DNA of 64,000 nt from Tectiglobus sp965224045 (GTDB taxonomy: Bacteria; Pseudomonadota; Alphaproteobacteria; Rhizobiales; Hyphomicrobiaceae). A model generated the notes under the pieces. That model saw nothing but the letters and a program-made list of their open reading frames with translations, did no database searches and was not told the DNA's origin. Shown piece after piece: positions 34,884 to 43,809 of this stretch (positions are counted from its first letter, which is position 1; each line of letters begins with the position of its first letter). The position numbers and the translations under genes were made by a program. The stretch covers positions 62,001 through 126,000 of the forward strand of contig CBDCYD010000016.1 of assembly GCA_965224045.1 (NCBI GenBank), written 5' to 3'.

Positions 34884-36197
34884 CTATTTGTTGGCCCGCT
34901 CGAACTTGCGCAGCAAGGCGTTGCCGCGTTTGACAGCGCTGTCAAGCGCATCGGATGCGGACTTGCTGCCCTTCCAGATTTGCTCCATTTCCTCGTTGAT
35001 GATGTCGCGGATCTGGACGAAGTTTCCGAAGCGCAATCCTTTCGAATTCGGAGTGGGTTTGTTCAGTCGCAACTGGATAATGGCGGTGTCTGTTCCAGGG
35101 TTCTTGTCATAGAAGCCCTGCTTCTTGCTGAGGTCATAGGCGGCATTGGTGATCGGGACGTAACCGGTTTCTTGGTGCCACCACGCCTGGACGGCCGGTG
35201 ACGACAGATACGTCATGAATTTTGCAGCGCCCTTGTAGTCTTTCTTGTCGTGTCCTTTGAGGACCCAGAGAGTTGCGCCGCCAATGATCGAATTCTGCGG
35301 TGCCTTGATGACACTCGGATAGAACGGCAACATCGCCTGGCCGAATTTGAACTTCGCCTGTTTCTTGATGCCGCCATAGTAGGCCGATGAGTTGAGCCAC
35401 ATGCCGCATTCGCCGGTAGTAAATTTCGGCAGGCTGTCGCCACGGCGACCGGCATATACAAAGGCTTTCGATTTGCCCCATTCGGCGATGTTTGCCAGAT
35501 GCATTTTGGTGGCATCATTGTTGAACGTCAGTTCCGTGTCGAGGCCGGCGAAGCCGTTTTCCTTGGTGCCGATGCTCAGGTTGTGCCAAGCATTGAAATT
35601 CTCGATCATCACCCAGGACTGCCAGCCAAACGAAAAGCCGCACTTGTAGCCGGCAGCGAGGAGTTTGTCCGAGGCGGCTTTGACGTCCGGCCACGTCTTT
35701 GGCGGAGATTCGATACCTGCCTTGGCGAAGGCGTCCTTGTTGTACCACAGAACAGGGGTTGAACTGTTGAACGGCATCGAGAGCAGTTTGCCGTCAGAAG
35801 TTTGGTAGTAGCTGATGACCGCCGGCAGGAAGGCATTGGAGTCAAACTTCTCGCCGGCGTCTTTCATCATATCTTCGACGGGGTAGACGGCGCCCTTGGC
35901 CGCCATCATCGTAGCCGTGCCGACTTCAAACACCTGTACGATATGAGGATGCTTGCGGGCACGGAAGGCGGCAACCGCGGCCGTCATGGTTTCGGTGTAG
36001 TTGCCCTTATAGACCGGGACGACCTTGTATTCGGATTGCGTGGCATTGAAGTCGTTGGCGATCTTGTTGACCCGCTCGCCATTGACGCCGCCCATGGCGT
36101 GCCACCACTGAATCTCTGTTGCGGCGAAGGCCGATGATCCGCCTGCCATTGCTACGGCACCGGTGAGTGCCAATGAAATCAGTATTCGCTTTCGCAT
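34884..36197 (-). CDS. ugpB: sn-glycerol-3-phosphate ABC transporter substrate-binding protein
   Basis: A 437-residue periplasmic binding protein. ATG 36197 is chosen because GGAGGAG lies upstream and a signal peptide follows at once (MRKRILISLALTGAVAMAGG, ending near SSAFA). Family blocks are ATEIQWWHAMGGVNGERVNK, FNSSTPVLWYNKDAFAKAG, NSSAYYGGIKKQAKFKFG and WWHQETGYVPITNAAYDL. It is the first gene of the ugp-glp unit, divergent from glpR, with a 356-bp control region between them. Confidence 0.93.
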   Translation of the reverse strand: MRKRILISLALTGAVAMAGGSSAFAATEIQWWHAMGGVNGERVNKIANDFNATQSEYKVVPVYKGNYTETMTAAVAAFRARKHPHIVQVFEVGTATMMAAKGAVYPVEDMMKDAGEKFDSNAFLPAVISYYQTSDGKLLSMPFNSSTPVLWYNKDAFAKAGIESPPKTWPDVKAASDKLLAAGYKCGFSFGWQSWVMIENFNAWHNLSIGTKENGFAGLDTELTFNNDATKMHLANIAEWGKSKAFVYAGRRGDSLPKFTTGECGMWLNSSAYYGGIKKQAKFKFGQAMLPFYPSVIKAPQNSIIGGATLWVLKGHDKKDYKGAAKFMTYLSSPAVQAWWHQETGYVPITNAAYDLSKKQGFYDKNPGTDTAIIQLRLNKPTPNSKGLRFGNFVQIRDIINEEMEQIWKGSKSASDALDSAVKRGNALLRKFERANK

Positions 36198-36426
36198 CTG
36201 ACGTCTCCTCCAACATCTGCATCCAACCTTGTCGCATTTTGCGATTTTGATTGGTCTTGGTCGTTTCGCGCTTCGCTTTGCGCTCCGCGCCGCGAGAATT
36301 CTGCCGTTGCCTAGTCCGTGGGCCCGACGGACGTTGTTCGGCATTGCGTTGCGGTTTGTTCGAGCCGAAATCCGCCGTCAGACGTTATTGTTCAGCGCAG
36401 TGTGAGATCCGCACAACCTACCAAAA

Positions 36427-36453
36427 AACGAAAGAAAACGAATGTCAAACGAA
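36427..36453. promoter_or_regulatory. Three phased AACGAA repeats, candidate GlpR operator
   Basis: AACGAA occurs at 36427, 36437 and 36448, spaced 10 and 11 bp, so all copies face one side of the helix. It lies 101-127 bp before the glpR start in the divergent ugpB/glpR region. Related TTTCG/TTCGC elements recur at about 36268-36290 nearer ugpB. DeoR-type GlpR repressors bind short direct repeats of this kind; direct evidence here is the repeat pattern alone. Confidence 0.5.
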
Positions 36454-36553
36454 TAAAACCGCGTGCAGCCGTTTTCCTTTTGCTATTGTCCGTATTCGTT
36501 CGTGGCTAGATATGCAGCCGCATGACCACTTCTCGAATACCGAAGAGCGTATC

Positions 36554-37354
36554 ATGATCCCCCTTTCTCCACGCCAGCTCGACATTGTGGCGCTTGCCAA
36601 AGCGCAAGGTCGTGTGAACGTTGAAGACCTTGCCGACGGCTTCAACGTGACCAGGCAGACGATCCGAAGGGACTTAAACGAGTTATGTGACAGGGGATTG
36701 CTCAACAGGTTTCACGGTGGTGCGGTGGCGCCGTCAGGCGTCGTCAACGTTGCCTACGAGGCCAGGCGTCGTTTGGCGCCTGAAGCCAAAAGGGCGATCG
36801 GCATCACGGCGGCCGCGCTCGTTCCGGACGGCGCATCGCTCCTCATCAATATCGGCACGACGACCGAGCAGGTCGCGATGGCCCTGCGCCAGCGGGACGG
36901 TTTGATGGTGATTACCAATAACATCAACGTGGCCAATATCCTGCAGGGTTATGAGGCCAATCAGGTGATCGTTGCCGGCGGCGTGCTGCGTCATTCGGAC
37001 GGCGGTATTGTCGGTGAACAAGCCGTCGACTTCATTCGCCAGTTCCGCGTCGACTATGCGATCATCGGGGCGTCGGCGATCGATGCGGATGGCTCTTTGC
37101 TCGATTACGACTATCGCGAGGTCAGCGTTGCAAGGACGATTATCGACTGTGCGCGCAAATCCATCCTCGTTGCGGACGCGATCAAACTGGAGCGGAGCGC
37201 TCCGGTTCGTATCGGTCATCTGTCGGAGCTCGACCATTTCGTGACGGACCGTGCGCCGCCGGAGCGGATTCAACGGCTCTGCCATGAGGAAGGTGTCGAG
37301 GTGCATCTGCCGGAGCTGTCGAACGCGAACGAACGAACGGTTGCAGGGGAGTAA
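36554..37354 (+). CDS. glpR: DeoR-family repressor of glycerol-3-phosphate genes
   Basis: A 266-residue DeoR-type regulator. The N-terminal helix-turn-helix reads GRVNVEDLADGFNVTRQTIR followed by RDLNELCDRGLLNRFHGGA. The sugar-phosphate sensor domain includes LINIGTTTEQVAMALRQRD, VAGGVLRHSDGGIVGEQ and IGASAIDADGSLLDYDYREV. ATG 36554 is preferred; ATG 36512 is possible. It is divergent from ugpB and 10 bp before a glpQ-type gene. It probably represses the ugp-glp unit until glycerol-3-phosphate binds. Confidence 0.9.
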   Translation: MIPLSPRQLDIVALAKAQGRVNVEDLADGFNVTRQTIRRDLNELCDRGLLNRFHGGAVAPSGVVNVAYEARRRLAPEAKRAIGITAAALVPDGASLLINIGTTTEQVAMALRQRDGLMVITNNINVANILQGYEANQVIVAGGVLRHSDGGIVGEQAVDFIRQFRVDYAIIGASAIDADGSLLDYDYREVSVARTIIDCARKSILVADAIKLERSAPVRIGHLSELDHFVTDRAPPERIQRLCHEEGVEVHLPELSNANERTVAGE

Positions 37355-37363
37355 CGCATCGAT

Positions 37364-38323
37364 ATGTCGCGCGCTTGGGCCGTTTCACTGGTCTATGGAT
37401 TGATTGCCATGATGTCTGCTGCCGGTGCTATCGAGCTGCAAGGTCACCGAGGTGCTCGCGGTGTGCTGCCCGAAAACACGATCCCGGGATTTCTAAATGC
37501 TATTGCTGCGGGTTCAGACTGTCTTGAACTCGACATCGCGATGTCTCGGGACGGGAAGATCGTTATCACCCATGACCCGGTGCTCAATCCGGATATCGTG
37601 CGCAAAGACGGCGTCTGGATCACGGGCGGCTTGCCCATAAAGTCGTTCAATTACGAAGAACTTCGCGCCTATGACGTCGGGCGCCTTCGACCGGGCTCGC
37701 GATATGCGAACAGGTTTCCCGACCAAAAGCCAATTGACGGCCTTGCAATGCCGCTGCTGGATGACCTGTTCGGCTTGCCGGAGGTGCGAAACAACCCAGG
37801 TTTATGTCTGGACATCGAGATCAAGACATCGCCGGTTGCAAAGGATGTGACATTCGCACCGGAAACAATTGCCGACGAACTCGTCAAGCTGATTGATGCT
37901 GCAGGACTGCGTGCGCGCAGCCGCGTTCGCAGTTTCGATTGGAGAGGTCTGGTGCATGTGAAGACGAGTGCACCGGACATCTCTCTGGTCTTTCTGAGCG
38001 CGAGCCGGCCTTGGCTAGACAATTTGCAAATCGGGCAAGCCGGCAAATCACCCTGGCTCGCCGGCGTCGACATCGATCGGTTTGACGGTTTGGCGGCCAA
38101 GGCCATCAAGCATCTCGGCGGCCAGGTCTGGGCGCCCTACTACAAGGATCTCAGCAGGGAGGAGCTTGACCTGGCACACGCGCTGGGGTTGCGCGTGATC
38201 GTGTGGACGGTCAACAGCGAAGCGGCAATGCGGCGACTGCTGGACATGGGGGTCGACGGTTTGACCACCGACTTTCCGGCCCTAGGCCGACGGATTATCG
38301 ATGAACACAAGGCTGGCAAATAG
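37364..38323 (+). CDS. glpQ: Glycerophosphodiester phosphodiesterase, exported
   Basis: A 319-residue GDPD-family hydrolase. A short hydrophobic leader ending near AAGA suggests periplasmic export. Catalytic blocks are ELQGHRGARGVLPENTIPGF (His, Arg, Glu), CLELDIAMSRDGKIVITHDP (Glu, Asp, His) and LCLDIEIKT. GLRVIVWTVNSEAAMRRLLD and GVDGLTTDFP close the barrel. It frees glycerol-3-phosphate from glycerophosphodiesters for the adjacent Ugp importer. It follows glpR by 10 bp. Confidence 0.92.
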   Translation: MSRAWAVSLVYGLIAMMSAAGAIELQGHRGARGVLPENTIPGFLNAIAAGSDCLELDIAMSRDGKIVITHDPVLNPDIVRKDGVWITGGLPIKSFNYEELRAYDVGRLRPGSRYANRFPDQKPIDGLAMPLLDDLFGLPEVRNNPGLCLDIEIKTSPVAKDVTFAPETIADELVKLIDAAGLRARSRVRSFDWRGLVHVKTSAPDISLVFLSASRPWLDNLQIGQAGKSPWLAGVDIDRFDGLAAKAIKHLGGQVWAPYYKDLSREELDLAHALGLRVIVWTVNSEAAMRRLLDMGVDGLTTDFPALGRRIIDEHKAGK

Positions 38324-38359
38324 ACTTCGACCAGCCCCTGAATTCATAGGCATTATGGA

Positions 38360-39274
38360 TCAAATGCTCGCCACAACATAGTCCGGCATGATCTTCGACG
38401 TTGCCAGGCAAACGGCCAGATCCAGGTCCTTGAGAACTCCGTGGTCCGTGACCAGGACCGTGCCCAGTCCAGCAGCTGCGCCTCCCAGGATGTCAGTGTG
38501 CAAGGTGTCCCCGACCATGGCGATGCGGTGCCGCGGGATGTCTTCGCCGAGCCGCGCAACGGCTTCCGTAAAGGCGTTGGCGAACGGCTTGCCGAAAAAT
38601 TCCGGCTCGGTGCCGGTTAGGTCTGCAATCGCGTGCGCGTAACTGCCTGGTTCAATCGAGAAGCCATCTTCGCGAGGTGCAGCCAGATCTGGATTTCCGA
38701 CCAACAACGGTCGCGGGCGCTCGTGCATTGCTTTCAGCAGTGCAGCCTGGAGATCATCGCTCCAGGCCTGCGTGCTCAGAAACACGAATCCATCGGCCTG
38801 GGCAAAGGACTGATCATCGAGCGCAAGCCGCACAGAAGACACGTCCAACTCTTCGACTCGAGCGACCTCCGGCGCAGCGATGCCCCACGTCATGTCGCGG
38901 GAATACGAGGCCAAGCTCGTTTGGAGGACATCCCGGCTGCTGACAATTTCCAAGCGTGTGAAGTCGAAGCCGAGGTTTGCGTACTTTGCGACCAGGCCGG
39001 CCAGTGGACCGGTTGCGGCATTGGTTAACACGATGACGCGCTTGCCGTCCGCGCGGAGTTGGCGAATGCGCTCTCGCGCACCGGCGATCGGCTGCTCGCC
39101 TACATTCAACACACCGAAGGAATCAAACAGGAAAGCGTCGAACACGTCAGTGAGTTCGGAGAGGTTGCCGCAGGCTTTGCACTCTTGCGGGAACTGGGCC
39201 TTGGGTAGGCGGTCGCGGACTTGTTCATAACGTCGAAAAATCCATTCAGCAGTGCACTCGCGCGGACGTGTCAT
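38360..39274 (-). CDS. HAD superfamily subfamily IIA phosphatase (NagD-like)
   Basis: A 304-residue HAD phosphatase. Motif I is DAFLFDSFGVLNVGEQPIAG, where the second Asp of the usual DxD is Ser. Motif II is VIVLTNAATGP, and motifs III-IV are FGKPFANAFTEAV and AMVGDTLHTDILGGAAAGLG. Subfamily IIA members dephosphorylate small sugar or polyol phosphates. It converges on glpQ and is divergent from phnD, so a glycerol-phosphate or phosphonate-related substrate is possible. The D-x-S form of motif I deserves a check of activity. Confidence 0.85.
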   Translation of the reverse strand: MTRPRECTAEWIFRRYEQVRDRLPKAQFPQECKACGNLSELTDVFDAFLFDSFGVLNVGEQPIAGARERIRQLRADGKRVIVLTNAATGPLAGLVAKYANLGFDFTRLEIVSSRDVLQTSLASYSRDMTWGIAAPEVARVEELDVSSVRLALDDQSFAQADGFVFLSTQAWSDDLQAALLKAMHERPRPLLVGNPDLAAPREDGFSIEPGSYAHAIADLTGTEPEFFGKPFANAFTEAVARLGEDIPRHRIAMVGDTLHTDILGGAAAGLGTVLVTDHGVLKDLDLAVCLATSKIMPDYVVASI

Positions 39275-39448
39275 CGGTCGCCTGTTCTCCGGAATTTTCT
39301 CGTCGGCCCTTGGTCAACGTTCATCGAACACGCCGGCTGGCCCACCCGAATGGTTGGCAATCCGGCAAACGTACTTCATTATCAGGTCCGGCAGAGCCGT
39401 AAACCAATGGCGGCATGCCACTAAACAAGGACTTGGGAGGAACCCGAT

Positions 39449-40411
39449 ATGAAGAGTGCGCTGGGAGCCGGAATGCTGGCTCTGTCATTGTTGTTGTCGT
39501 CCGGTTTGGCAAGTGCACAGGAGTGTCATAGAGGCACTTTGGACAAGCGCTATTGCGATAGGAACTACGATCAGGTTGCCGACCTGCCAACGGATCCTGC
39601 CAAGTGGAATGACCCCAGTACGATCATCTTTTCTTATACGCCGGTCGAAGACCCGGCGGTCTACGCCAAGGTCTGGGACGGTTTCATCAAGCACATGGCG
39701 AAGGTCACGGGCAAAAAGGTCGTGTTCTTTCCCGTTCAGTCCTATGCCGCGCAGTACGAGGCCATGCGCTCCGGCAGGCTTCACGTTGCCGGAGTCAACA
39801 CGGGAGGCAACCCGGTGGCGGTATCGTGCGCAGGTCTCGTTCCGTTCGCGATGATGGCGGCCAAGGACGGGTCGTTCGGCTATGAGATGGAAATCATCGT
39901 GCCGGCCGACAGCCCGATCCAGTCGCCGGCGGATCTGAAGGGCAAGACGCTTGCATTCACCTCGCCAACGTCCAACTCCGGCTTCAAGGCGCCGTCCGCG
40001 ATCCTGAAGAGCAGCTTCGGGCTGGTTGCAGACAAGGACTTCAAGACGACGTTTTCGGGTAAGCATGACAACTCGATCCTGGGTGTTGCCAACAAGGACT
40101 ACGAGGCTGCCGCGATCGCAAACTCCGTTCTCAAGCGTATGGTCAGGCGCAAAGCCGTCGATCCAACCAAGATCCGTTCGATCTACAAGTCGCAGACCTT
40201 CCCGACCACCGGTTACGGGCATGCCCACAACCTTCATCCCGAGGTCGCCGCCAAGATCAAACAGGCTTTCTTCACGTTTCCTTGGGAAGGTTCCGAGCTG
40301 CAGAAGGAATTCAAGAAAGAAGGGCGTTTTATCGGGATTTACCACAAGAGCGACTGGGCGGTTATTCGACAGATCGATGCTGCCAACGGTGTGAAGTACG
40401 ACTGCAAGTAG
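39449..40411 (+). CDS. phnD: Phosphonate-type ABC transporter substrate-binding protein
   Basis: A 320-residue exported binding protein. The signal peptide is MKSALGAGMLALSLLLSSGL ending near ASAQ, after a strong GGGAGG ribosome site. PhnD-type blocks are PVQSYAAQYEAMRSGRLHVA, GVNTGGNPVAVSCAGLVPFA, SPADLKGKTLAFTSPTSNSG and FSGKHDNSILGVANKDYEAA. A cysteine pair near the N-terminus (ECHRGTLDKRYC) is unusual for E. coli PhnD. The ligand may be a phosphonate, phosphite or phosphate ester; no C-P lyase gene is in the window. Confidence 0.88.
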   Translation: MKSALGAGMLALSLLLSSGLASAQECHRGTLDKRYCDRNYDQVADLPTDPAKWNDPSTIIFSYTPVEDPAVYAKVWDGFIKHMAKVTGKKVVFFPVQSYAAQYEAMRSGRLHVAGVNTGGNPVAVSCAGLVPFAMMAAKDGSFGYEMEIIVPADSPIQSPADLKGKTLAFTSPTSNSGFKAPSAILKSSFGLVADKDFKTTFSGKHDNSILGVANKDYEAAAIANSVLKRMVRRKAVDPTKIRSIYKSQTFPTTGYGHAHNLHPEVAAKIKQAFFTFPWEGSELQKEFKKEGRFIGIYHKSDWAVIRQIDAANGVKYDCK

Positions 40412-40518
40412 TCGCTACACTCGAGGCCGCTACCATTGACAATGCGCGGGATCCCGCTCGCTGAGCGTGCAAAGGCGATTCCGCGCAAATCCAATTTGAC
40501 ACTCTTTGAGAGGAAGCG

Positions 40519-41361
40519 ATGCTGCGTCTTGAAGGCCTTGTGAAGCGTTATAGGACCGGCGACCTTGCACTCACGGGGGTCGATTTGGAAATCCCCGATG
40601 GCCAGGTGGTGGCTCTCATCGGACCATCGGGTGCAGGCAAGTCCACCTTGATCCGGTGTGTGAACAGATTGGTCGAGCCGACATCGGGCCGGGTCAGTCT
40701 GAATGATCTCGAACTCACGACACTGTCGAAGAGTGCGTTGCGCAAAGCCCGCCGCCGCATGGGCATGATCTTTCAGGAGTATGCTCTCGTCGAACGACTG
40801 ACGGTGATGGAAAACGTCCTGTCCGGGCGGCTGGGATACGTCGGGTTTTGGCAGAGTTGGTTCCGGAGATTTCCATCCGACGATATCCGCGAAGCGTTCC
40901 GGCTGCTCGATCGCGTGGGCCTTCGGGAAATGGTCGACAAGCGAGCCGACGAACTGTCGGGTGGCCAAAGGCAACGGGTCGGAATTGCGCGGGCGCTGAT
41001 CCAGAACCCGGATCTGCTGCTTGTCGACGAGCCGACCGCCAGTCTCGACCCCAAGACGTCGCGCCAGATCATGCGCCTGATTTGCGAACTTTGCCGGGAG
41101 CGGGGCCTGACGGCGATCATCAACATTCATGATGTTCTTCTGGCGCAGCTGTTTGCAGAACGTATCGTCGGGCTGCGCCTTGGCGAAATCGTCTATGACG
41201 GCGCGCCTTCGGGTCTGACAACGGAGGTCTTGACCAGCATCTACGGTGAAGAGGATTGGGAAGCGACCATCGACCCGGTCGACGATGATGATGATGATCC
41301 GGAGATCAGAGATGCGGTGCAAAAGCTCAGGGGCGAAACCGAGGCGCTAGCTCAGCCATGA
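40519..41361 (+). CDS. phnC: Phosphonate-type ABC transporter ATPase
   Basis: A 280-residue ATPase with Walker A IGPSGAGKSTLIRCVNRLVE, signature LSGGQRQRVGIARALIQ, Walker B LLLVDEPTASLD and switch His in IINIHDVLLA. The C-terminus carries an acidic tail with six Asp in a row, which is odd for PhnC. Its stop overlaps the next permease start (ATGA), indicating translational coupling in the phnD-C-E-E unit. Confidence 0.9.
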   Translation: MLRLEGLVKRYRTGDLALTGVDLEIPDGQVVALIGPSGAGKSTLIRCVNRLVEPTSGRVSLNDLELTTLSKSALRKARRRMGMIFQEYALVERLTVMENVLSGRLGYVGFWQSWFRRFPSDDIREAFRLLDRVGLREMVDKRADELSGGQRQRVGIARALIQNPDLLLVDEPTASLDPKTSRQIMRLICELCRERGLTAIINIHDVLLAQLFAERIVGLRLGEIVYDGAPSGLTTEVLTSIYGEEDWEATIDPVDDDDDDPEIRDAVQKLRGETEALAQP

Positions 41362-42179
41362 ACGATCCCAGTGCCTCGGTTGCGGCCAACTATCCTTCGA
41401 CTTGGAAGAAACCACCGTTCATCAAGAGTTCCTTACTGCGCTGGCTGATGTGGGTGGGTGTGGCCGCCTACCTGGCGGTCGCCTTCGGTACGATGGATGT
41501 TGATTGGGGAAGAGTTGCCGAAGGATTGCCGCGGGGGCAACGGTTTGTCATGTCCTTCTTTCCGCCGGACTTCGTTAGTCGCTGGGACTCGATTGTCGAC
41601 GGTGTTCTCGAAAGCATTTGGATGGCCATCATCTCGACGGTGGCCGGTATAGCGATATCAATTCCGGTCGGATTGGGTGCGGCCCGCAATCTCTCTCCCG
41701 GTCCGGTCTATCTGATCTGTCGCGCAATCATTGCGATCTCGCGCACGTTTCCCGAGGTGATCCTCGCAATCTTTGCCGTCAAACTGTTCGGGTTCGGGCC
41801 GTTCGCGGGCTTCCTGGCGCTTTCGATCGCGACCATCGGCTTTTACGGCAAGCTTCTTGCCGAGGACATCGAGAGTATGAACCCCAGCCCGGCGGAGGCC
41901 GTGAAGTCGACAGGCGCCGGTTGGTTTCAATGGGTCAACTATGCCGTCCAGCCGCAGGTTGCTCCGCGCATGATCGGGCTTGCGATGTATCGGCTCGATA
42001 TCAATTTCCGAGAATCCGCGGTGGTCGGCATCGTGGGTGGCGGCGGTATCGGTGCGACGTTGCTGACATCGTTCGACCGGTATGAATTCCAGACCGCGGC
42101 AGCGATTCTGGTGACCATTATCGTTATTGTCATGGCGCTGGAATACGCCTCCGGCTACTTGCGTAAGTGGGTGCAGTGA
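41358..42179 (+). CDS. phnE: Phosphonate-type ABC transporter permease, first copy
   Basis: A 273-residue permease with about six membrane segments. PhnE-type blocks are ESIWMAIISTVAGIAISIPV, GLGAARNLSPGPVYLICRAI, the EAA-like loop PAEAVKSTGAGWFQWVNYAV and NFRESAVVGIVGGGGIGATL. The first gene of two tandem permease paralogues; they probably form a heterodimer. Its TGA overlaps the ATG of the second copy. Confidence 0.9.
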   Translation: MNDPSASVAANYPSTWKKPPFIKSSLLRWLMWVGVAAYLAVAFGTMDVDWGRVAEGLPRGQRFVMSFFPPDFVSRWDSIVDGVLESIWMAIISTVAGIAISIPVGLGAARNLSPGPVYLICRAIIAISRTFPEVILAIFAVKLFGFGPFAGFLALSIATIGFYGKLLAEDIESMNPSPAEAVKSTGAGWFQWVNYAVQPQVAPRMIGLAMYRLDINFRESAVVGIVGGGGIGATLLTSFDRYEFQTAAAILVTIIVIVMALEYASGYLRKWVQ

Positions 42180-42991
42180 TGCCAGTCAGCGGAACTTCTG
42201 AAAATCCAGTCTGGAAGCTGCGCACGACGACGGCGGAGTGGCTCATATGGGCTGGCTGGCTGCTTGGACTTGCAGTCGTCGCGTTTGCCTGGAAGTTGAT
42301 TTCGGACAAAACGATCTGGGCGTTCGTGTGGGATGCAGGAACGCAGGCTGCAGATCTTGCAACCCGGATGGTGCCGCCCAAGTGGTCCTACATCGACAAT
42401 CTCTGGTGGCCGATCTGGGATACCTTCAATATCGCAACGCTCGGGACGCTGCTGGCACTCATCTTTGCGTTTCCGATCGCGTTTCTGGCCGCACGGATAA
42501 CCACTCCGCATCCAATCGTTCGGGCATTGGCGCTGCTCGTGATCGTATCGTCGCGCTCGATCAACTCGTTAATCTGGGCGTTGATGCTCGTGGCCATAAT
42601 CGGGCCGGGTGTGCTGGCAGGTGTCATTGCGATCGGTCTCAGATCCGTCGGGTTCTGCGCAAAGTTGTTGTATGAGGCGATCGAAGAGATCGACCTGAAC
42701 CAGGTCGAAGCCATAGAGGCAACCGGGGCGAGCGGAACGCAAAAGCTGGCCTACGGTATCGTGCCGCAGATCCTGCCGACGTTCGCGGGTGTTTCAGTTT
42801 TCCGCTGGGACATCAATATTCGCGAGTCCACGGTTCTGGGATTGGTCGGGGCCGGTGGATTGGGATTGCAACTTGATGCGTCGATCTCGAACCTGGCCTG
42901 GACACAGGTGTCCTTGATACTGCTTGTCATCCTCGTCACGGTTGTCGTCAGCGAATGGGTTTCAGCCCGCGTGCGCCACGCCATCATATGA
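42179..42991 (+). CDS. phnE: Phosphonate-type ABC transporter permease, second copy
   Basis: A 270-residue paralogue of the preceding permease. ATG 42179 overlaps the previous stop; a GTG 12 bases upstream is less likely. Blocks are PIWDTFNIATLGTLLALIFA, VIVSSRSINSLIWALMLVAI, the loop VEAIEATGASGTQKLAYGIV and NIRESTVLGLVGAGGLGLQL. It completes the phnD-C-E-E importer. Confidence 0.9.
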   Translation: MPVSGTSENPVWKLRTTTAEWLIWAGWLLGLAVVAFAWKLISDKTIWAFVWDAGTQAADLATRMVPPKWSYIDNLWWPIWDTFNIATLGTLLALIFAFPIAFLAARITTPHPIVRALALLVIVSSRSINSLIWALMLVAIIGPGVLAGVIAIGLRSVGFCAKLLYEAIEEIDLNQVEAIEATGASGTQKLAYGIVPQILPTFAGVSVFRWDINIRESTVLGLVGAGGLGLQLDASISNLAWTQVSLILLVILVTVVVSEWVSARVRHAII

Positions 42992-43183
42992 CGGCCGGGC
43001 CCGATTTCAGCCCGCGTTGATCAACGGTCTGAGGGACAAGAACACCAGCCATCGGCTGGGCGTCCGGATGCGTTCGAGATTGCAGTCGGCGGCGTGGGAA
43101 TTCGAGCGGGCCCGTTCCGGGCCATGCAATGGCCCAGACGTGGCCGGATGCTCCGATTTGGCGCACGCGCGATTGGGCGCAAT

Positions 43184-43197
43184 TTGATCCAGATCAA
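43184..43197. promoter_or_regulatory. Perfect FNR/FixK-type box
   Basis: TTGAT-CCAG-ATCAA matches the FNR/Anr/FixK consensus TTGAT-N4-ATCAA exactly. If it acts at -41.5, the start of transcription falls near 43232, and TACGCT at 43221-43226 is placed as a -10 element. The DUF6455 gene starts at 43275. Oxygen-limited activation of this gene, and perhaps of the ligase and nnrS beyond, is inferred. Confidence 0.8.
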
Positions 43198-43274
43198 GCC
43201 TTGCGATGTCTTGCGGTGACTACGCTGATGGTCGCGGTGTTAGACGTCTTAACGCAGACTGCGATGGAACCTCG

Positions 43275-43556
43275 ATGAGCGACTTTTGCCACAGCCCTGC
43301 CACACTGAGCCGGATCAGTTCTCAAGCTGAGCAGATGGATCGCATGCTCGAACGAACCGGGGTGGATCCGACTGTTGCAGCCCGGGTCGACAATGGTATG
43401 GCGTGGTATGAGGCTCGGCTGCGTTGTTTCGAATGTCCGTCCGTCGAGGCGTGCAACTCATGGTTGGCGGGAGTAGCCAGCGAGCGGCCGGGACGTGCGC
43501 CGAGCTTTTGCCCTAACGGGTCGTTTTTCCGCGGTTGCGTACCGTCCGGCGGCTGA
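43275..43556 (+). CDS. DUF6455 domain protein
   Basis: A 93-residue protein with the cysteine pattern of DUF6455: RLRCFECPSVEACNSWLAG and a final PSFCPNGSFFRGC. ATG 43275 follows the FNR box by 77 bp; a longer frame starts upstream but would overlap the promoter. Members are small alphaproteobacterial proteins, often near nitrogen-oxide or low-oxygen genes (from memory). The conserved Cys could bind metal or a cluster. Confidence 0.75.
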   Translation: MSDFCHSPATLSRISSQAEQMDRMLERTGVDPTVAARVDNGMAWYEARLRCFECPSVEACNSWLAGVASERPGRAPSFCPNGSFFRGCVPSGG

Positions 43557-43809
43557 ATTTGCGGTGCAATGTGAGAGAAACGCGTGGCGCTGAGGCTGGT
43601 TGGGGTGCTGCTCGGCGGGGGTTGTTGCAATTCGGCGGCACTCGGGAAAGCTGTTGAAATACCGCTAACGTCGCAGACTTGCATGATGGACAGTGGTGAT
43701 TTGCGTCCGCGCAAGAAGGCGTTGTGGGCGATAGCGGCAACGGATCGTACGTGGCTTGGCCAGAGCGAGCAGGTCGCGGTCGTCGATCTTAAGGACAAGG
43801 ACGCTTGTC

